This document shows, one piece after another, positions 59,541 through 64,000 of a DNA stretch of 64,000 nucleotides; position 1 is the first letter of the stretch; each line of letters starts with the position of its first letter. Source of the DNA: Amoeboaphelidium protococcarum (Eukaryota; Aphelidiomycota; Aphelidea); NCBI GenBank assembly GCA_023515745.1, contig JALECJ010000257.1:2916687-2980686 (forward strand), given 5' to 3'. Below the pieces are notes generated by a model. That model did no database searches and had not been told where the DNA came from. It saw only the letters and a list, made by a program, of their open reading frames with translations. A program made the position numbers and the translations under genes.

Positions 59541-61544
59541 TCAAAAATCCAATTCCGATGCCAAACTCTCCAACTGCTTACTAATGTCGTCCAAGTCGGC
59601 GATAGACAGCACTGATTACGCATTCGCTGTGGTTTTGTTGTTACTTTCAACTGATGGGACATCATCCTTCTATTTCTATCCAGCAGCATTCTATTACATA
59701 TATTACCCTTTTAACGATTTAACAGCTTTCAGCTCAACCTTCTTTGCAGACGCGTAATGAACTGATCCTCTCGACGCTTTGATAGCGGCTTTAGTGGCAA
59801 CCAATGGACTTCCAACATTATTACCACCGTTTACATCTCTAGAAGGTGGCAATGGCGGTGGCTTTTAAATGGAACTTTAGACTGATGGTTGCGACATTGG
59901 TTTTTACATATTGACATTTCCAGCACTTTCTCCCACAGCACCGCCAAATTATTATGAGCTAGCATTAGGCTCAAATGGCCTGTGAGTCGAACTATTGCTA
60001 CTGTTATTAGTCTAATTTGAAATTTACTTAGAATCGCTTTTGGAAATGGCCTTGAGCGAAGAGCTATTTGCTGCAATCTACTACTATGACGCAGCTGTAC
60101 CAAATTTATCATTGCCCAATTTCACATTAATGGCAGCGTTGATCTCTGCCGTGAGATTGGATAACTCTAGCTAACTTCCCATGCTGGCCATACTTGCTAG
60201 ATTGTTAATGGACAACATATGCTAATCAGTAGCAGAGGCTTGTTTCTAGCTATCACTCTGAGCAGAATTACCTGGCTTGAAAGCAGAAGGTAAAGGCGGT
60301 CTCTAGAACGCTCCTTACTCTGTACCATGGACAGTCTTGTTGATAGAATCTTGTCCAGGTGCAAAAGCAGATTTCGGTCGATTTACTGTCGCGGATGGCT
60401 TAAGTACGTCAATAGAAGCATATTGATCCACCTTCATTGTTCCTCCTGCAGGTACATTCTACGAGAATGGACGTTACTGATTTTGCACTTCCTGAATTTT
60501 GCTACCCTAAGTATTTACCATACCTACTCCAGCGTCTTTTCCAGATTACTTTGCCTAAGTAGATGCACTCTGACCAATCGCACTCGAGATCTACTCTATA
60601 TTAGGCTTGGTAGCTATAGGGACTGGAGGCAGCTGAGGCTTTGCTTTAGTGATGACTGGCGCATTAACAGCTTCTTGTTCAGTTGGAATAGATACAAGAG
60701 GCGTTTGCGGCTTTTTAGACCCTGACGGCAAAGGAGGTGGAGCTATAACCCGTTAATCAGCAAGTTAGGCGATCGGAACATCAGAAACCTGGACTTACGC
60801 TTATGCTTAATCTTTCGGCAAATCAAATTAAACTACTCTTTGCGTCCCAAATTTCGAATTGACTTGATCAAGAGCTTACGCGGAATTATGAATGGACTTG
60901 ACTTATTCGGCAGCAGCAGATACAGATATCACTGATGACTGCGTAATGCCGGTGGACTATTTTTACTTTGGATTGTACGTGCTTGATGGCGACTTTTAGC
61001 GCGAAATATCACCTGAACTACTAATATTCTCTCTAGATTTTGCCATTGCAGACTTGATGGCATTATACTCACTCTCGCGCTGTGCCTTCTTCTCCGCCAG
61101 GGACAGAGTTGAGCCTTTACCCATCTGGCCTCTCGATCCGAGTCCAGATTATCCATCATCATTCACCACAATACTCAACTTGCTTCCACGTTTCAAGTCG
61201 AGCCGTTTCTTGACTCGGCGCGCGTGTCTTCTTCGACTGCAACAGTAAGCGATACTGATAAGAATAATCAGCAACAGGAAACCACCTCCGCCGTAAATCT
61301 ATGCCTGCGTAGTGGGAGTCGAGAAATCCAACTTCCATCCATAAATATTGATTTCATTATTATTTTTAGTTACTGTGGTTGATGTTTAGTATTGCACAGT
61401 CTATGATGATGTTGCACTGAATACCGATAAGTTATCGCCAGTCGTTGTTGTTTCAGCATTCAACTGCGTAGTTGTAACGGTCGAACTTTACGCATAGACT
61501 TTCAGTAGCCACCACAGTAAAATTACAGTCAGTATTTGGAACAT
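59541..61544 (-). CDS. Type I membrane protein with Ser/Thr-rich ectodomain and proline-rich cytoplasmic tail
   Basis: 667 residues. Signal peptide MFQILTVILLWWLLKVYAQS; a short Thr/Ser-rich ectodomain (about 20-83); one transmembrane helix (GGFLLLIILISIAYCC, about 86-103) followed by a strongly basic stop-transfer (RRRHARRVKKRLDLKR); then about 545 cytoplasmic residues rich in Ser, Gln, Pro and Asn. Proline motifs of SH3-ligand type occur: IAPPPLPSGSKKP, FQRPPLPSAFKP and QKPPPLPPSRD. The C-terminus is a short helix (SIADLDDISKQLESLASEL). The architecture recalls fungal wall or mating-surface proteins (Wsc/Mid2/Fus1-like), but no sequence family was recognised. Confidence 0.75.
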
Positions 61545-61914
61545 GATGTAGTTATTACTTTCCTTAGATTACCAATTTTTAAGTATATAGATAGGGCTTA
61601 GAATAACTATGAGTGAACTGAAAAGTCGCTGATTTATATAATCCTTAAAATAATGGACTCAAAAGGATGTGCTATTTTTATCACTTTGGAAATCCAATCT
61701 GACCTAGCTTTTGATCGATCTTTCACATCAGTCTTCCGAAAGAGCGTCACATTTTTTTGATATAAGTACGACAGCTCTAGATAAATTGAATAAGTAGCAT
61801 GCACTGATAATCTGAGAAGTATTCATACAGAGCTAAAAGTCTTTTCGCCACTTTACCATGGTTATTTACTCTTCTTCCTTCATTCTTCACGCGAGACAAT
61901 TCAAACGTTCCACA
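61545..61914. other. Divergent intergenic region, about 370 bp
   Basis: Lies between the type I membrane protein and PEX16 starts. AT-rich, with a TCTTCTTCC-type pyrimidine patch near 61870. No gene seen. Confidence 0.35.
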
Positions 61915-63071
61915 ATGAGCGAGAAAGTAGATTAGATGCTGCTGAAGCACTCACATCAGTTCCAGATTTTTGAGTCTACTCTGCGCACGCTCACATACAT
62001 ATTGCCAGGTATGCTTTCTGCTGTTTTTAATGCCTTTTGCTGAACTAATGACATGTTATTTTATGGATACTTTTTGTAGGCCGTTTTGAAGATGCCGAAT
62101 TTGTGTCTGAGGGACTGTACGCGTGTCTTAATTTGGTTGGAATGTACTATGACAACATACTGGCGAAAAAGTATCCTAAACTGTTGACAACCTAGTAGAC
62201 AAGTCCATTTAATCTCTACATACGGTGGCTGTTGCAGCGATCTAGTCCAGTGAACACTGTATCCCACTTATTGGCAGTTACTCAACACTTGCAGATTCTA
62301 GTAGAGTTGACTGTGCGAAAGTTCTTTGGCGATGAGGTGCACATCAATTTTATAATGATCACGGAGCTGTGCAAGTTTGTGGCGCGTATGTTTATAATGC
62401 ATAAGGGCAATTACAGAATGGTTCTCAGCACAGCGGTTCCTGAGCGTTAACATGAGTTGGTCAACAGTGATTTGACTGGTGATGATCTTGAAGAGGAAAA
62501 TGGCAGATTATCCTAATAGTAAAAACTTCCCTCTGGTGATATTGATCAATACCTGGTACATAAAGCTATGGAGTCCAAAATGAGAAAACCATAGAACTTA
62601 GTTAAATCCATAACAGGCGAGAGTTTGGCCGGAGAAATATTATACTGGGTGCGACCTGTGCTGTATGCGTGGCTTCTGAAAAAGTATGGCGCCAAAAGTT
62701 GGAAGCCTTGGTTAACGTCTCTCGCTGTTGATTCTATGGCTCAATGTATGATTAGAGGTAAGTTGCTTTGGATGCTATAGAGACTTCCCAACGTATTGAA
62801 GTTCCTTGCAGCGACTCGATTACATACCAATAGTAGTTAAATGCTCAGTAGACCTAAAACTTTCACCATGTTGGAAAGAGATGAACTGAACAAAAGACTC
62901 TGGTTGCTACTTTATTACCTACTTAGAAATCCAATGTACTCTGAATTCACTAAAGGCTAGCTGGAAGCTATTTGCAACACTAAAATTCCGATAGTGTCCA
63001 TATTCACCGGAATCCTCCACGAGTATATACCACTCTGGGACAAGATTTACTTTTACACATCCGCTAGTTGA
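61915..63071 (+). CDS. Peroxisome membrane biogenesis protein PEX16
   Basis: Two exons (61915-62008 and 62080-63071), 361 residues. PEX16 acts in early peroxisome membrane formation with PEX3. Family features: the N-terminal FESTLRTLTYILPGRFEDAE, SEGLYACLNLVGMYYDNIL, and the C-terminal LNKRLWLLLYYLLRNPMYSE and FTGILHEYIPLWDKIYFYT. Central GEILYWVRPVLYAWLLKKYG matches the membrane-associated segment. A short in-frame GTAAG...TAG interval (about 62758-62780) is too short for an intron here and encodes IRGKLLWMLQRL. Confidence 0.92.
62009..62079 (+). other. Intron in PEX16 gene (71 nt)
   Basis: GTATGC donor, ACTAATGAC branch-like element and TTTGTAG acceptor. Splicing restores YILPGRFED, a conserved PEX16 segment. 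Confidence 0.9.
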
Positions 63072-63179
63072 ACTTGAGATTATGATCAATTTAATTAAAA
63101 AATTGAATTTAAATGAGGCGTAAACCTTTATTATCATTAACAATTTTAATACGAATATGCAAGTTTCAATTAAAAGCAA

Positions 63180-64000
63180 TCATACAGGCTGGACCAGAGC
63201 GTTGTTCGCCTGTTGCTCTAGTGATACAGAGAGAGCACTCCCCATAGTTTCATCACGGTCGTCTTATTATACTTACCGTAAAGCTTTCTGAATCATGAAA
63301 AAGATGTAATATCCTCCAACGATAGCGAAGAGAGATGCAATAACAAGACCGGTCCATTCCAGAATTTTAACCACTTTATTTCCATTACCACCTCCACTAG
63401 GAACGCCGCCATGCCTGATCGCTTCAGCGAAATCATCGAGCTGAGATCCCACCATGGCATGTAGTATAGTCTTTACCAGGGAAACTGCGGTCCCAACAAC
63501 AAATTTGTGCATTGGAACTGAGTCAATATTGGGCAGAGTGATATTGAGTAGAGTGTACGGATACGGAGCGAGTCTGAGCAAGATGATCATCTTCAGGCAT
63601 TCATGAGGATTCTTGGACAAGTACCGCGACAGTGAACTCAAAAGATTTTCAGACTTTTTCTGGGGTGCTCGTATGATATCTATAATACTCTAGACACTGC
63701 TAGCATTATCAGAATCACGGTGGGACAGTTGATGACGTGGCGTGAGAGGTACATACTCTGCATTAGCATCTATAAATCTTGGCATCATGGAAGGATCTAA
63801 AAATTAATCATGTGAACCATCATTGTGATCATAATCTTGATTGACCTACAGCAAACTTGAAGCCAAGGACGGATCCTAGATAGAGTCATAATGTGCTTAT
63901 TGTGAAGGATTAAGATGCAACGATTGCTACTATAATGCTGACGTGTCAATAATAGAGCTCCGGTGACCGCGACGTTTAAATAGAAAGCGCGTGACGGCAA
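63180..64000 (-). CDS. VTT-domain (Tvp38/TMEM64/SNARE-associated) membrane protein, partial
   Basis: Runs off the right edge, so the N-terminus is missing. The recognisable part is the second half of a VTT domain: KMIILLRLAPYPYTLLNITL followed by MHKFVVGTAVSLVKTILHAM, and then a final helix WTGLVIASLFAIVGGYYIFF. The residues encoded between 63640 and 64000 are polar, Ser/Asp/Gln-rich (YVPLTPRHQLSHRDSDNASS), not the expected first half of the VTT fold. Either that half is further upstream, or an unrecognised intron is present. Near the 3' end a GTAAGT...CTAG interval (63218-63276, 59 nt) could be an intron; spliced, the C-terminus would end near 63166 instead. VTT proteins work in Golgi/ER lipid scrambling and trafficking. 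Confidence 0.65.

Noticed and set aside
62758-62780. GTAAGT...TAG intron in PEX16
   Set aside because: Only 23 nt, far below the 59-84 nt of other introns here, and the interval encodes sequence fitting the protein.

Overview
This is a compact nuclear eukaryotic contig that reads correctly only if TAA and TAG are translated as glutamine and TGA is the sole stop. With that code the window resolves into 29 protein genes: 27 complete and one cut at each edge. Nearly all run as one long frame ending in TGA, with reassigned codons at invariant glutamines (IHQP loop of the ABCG transporter, motif VI QRxGRxGR of the DEAH helicase, QYRM of the SF1 helicase, RQTFVGTP loop of the Ste20-type kinase). 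Seven short GT-AG introns (59-84 nt) are well supported and two more are possible. No tRNA, rRNA or CRISPR was recognised.

The gene content suggests an opisthokont, most likely a fungus or a close relative: a septin with a coiled-coil tail, an Ssk2-type MAPKKK, a diaphanous-type formin, a DH/PH RhoGEF with a C1 domain, a GCK-III kinase, MOB1, a pericentrin/AKAP450-like PACT protein, a CM1 (Mto1/Cnn-like) protein, PEX16 and a fungal-style Ser/Thr-rich DPBB secreted protein. Ciliates share the code but lack most of this set. The species is not identified; affinity is inferred from gene families only.

Layout. 1-10.4 kb: Hcs1/IGHMBP2-like helicase (5' end missing), 3-ketoacyl-CoA thiolase (-), septin (+), formin (-), Pus4/TruB pseudouridine synthase (-). 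10.6-17.1 kb: ABCG half-transporter and PACT-domain centrosomal coiled coil (+). 17.2-22.8 kb: Shp1/p47 (-), a mitochondrial-type basic protein (-), 3-ketodihydrosphingosine reductase (+), a small membrane protein (-), MOB1 (+), tubulin cofactor A (-). 22.9-23.6 kb: four tandem ~177-bp non-coding repeats. 23.9-40.2 kb: BRCT-Ssk2 MAPKKK, small secreted protein, ALG9, CM1 coiled coil, RhoGEF, BSP-type metallopeptidase (all +). 40.4-48.8 kb: Tah18/NDOR1, a large unknown secreted protein, a small protein and POP1 (+), an unknown protein (-). 49.4-64 kb: EF-hand mitochondrial carrier (+), YIF1 (+), GCK-III kinase (-), DPBB secreted protein (+), Prp43 (-), pyrimidine nucleotide carrier (+), a type I membrane protein (-), PEX16 (+), a VTT-domain protein (-, runs off the end).

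Many genes fall into polarity, cytokinesis and microtubule nucleation (septin, formin, RhoGEF, MOB1, GCK-III, PACT, CM1, TBCA). They are interleaved with metabolic genes on both strands, so this may only reflect a gene-dense genome. The least explained pieces are the tandem structured repeat, the BRCT-MAPKKK fusion, the large orphan secreted protein and the genetic code itself.
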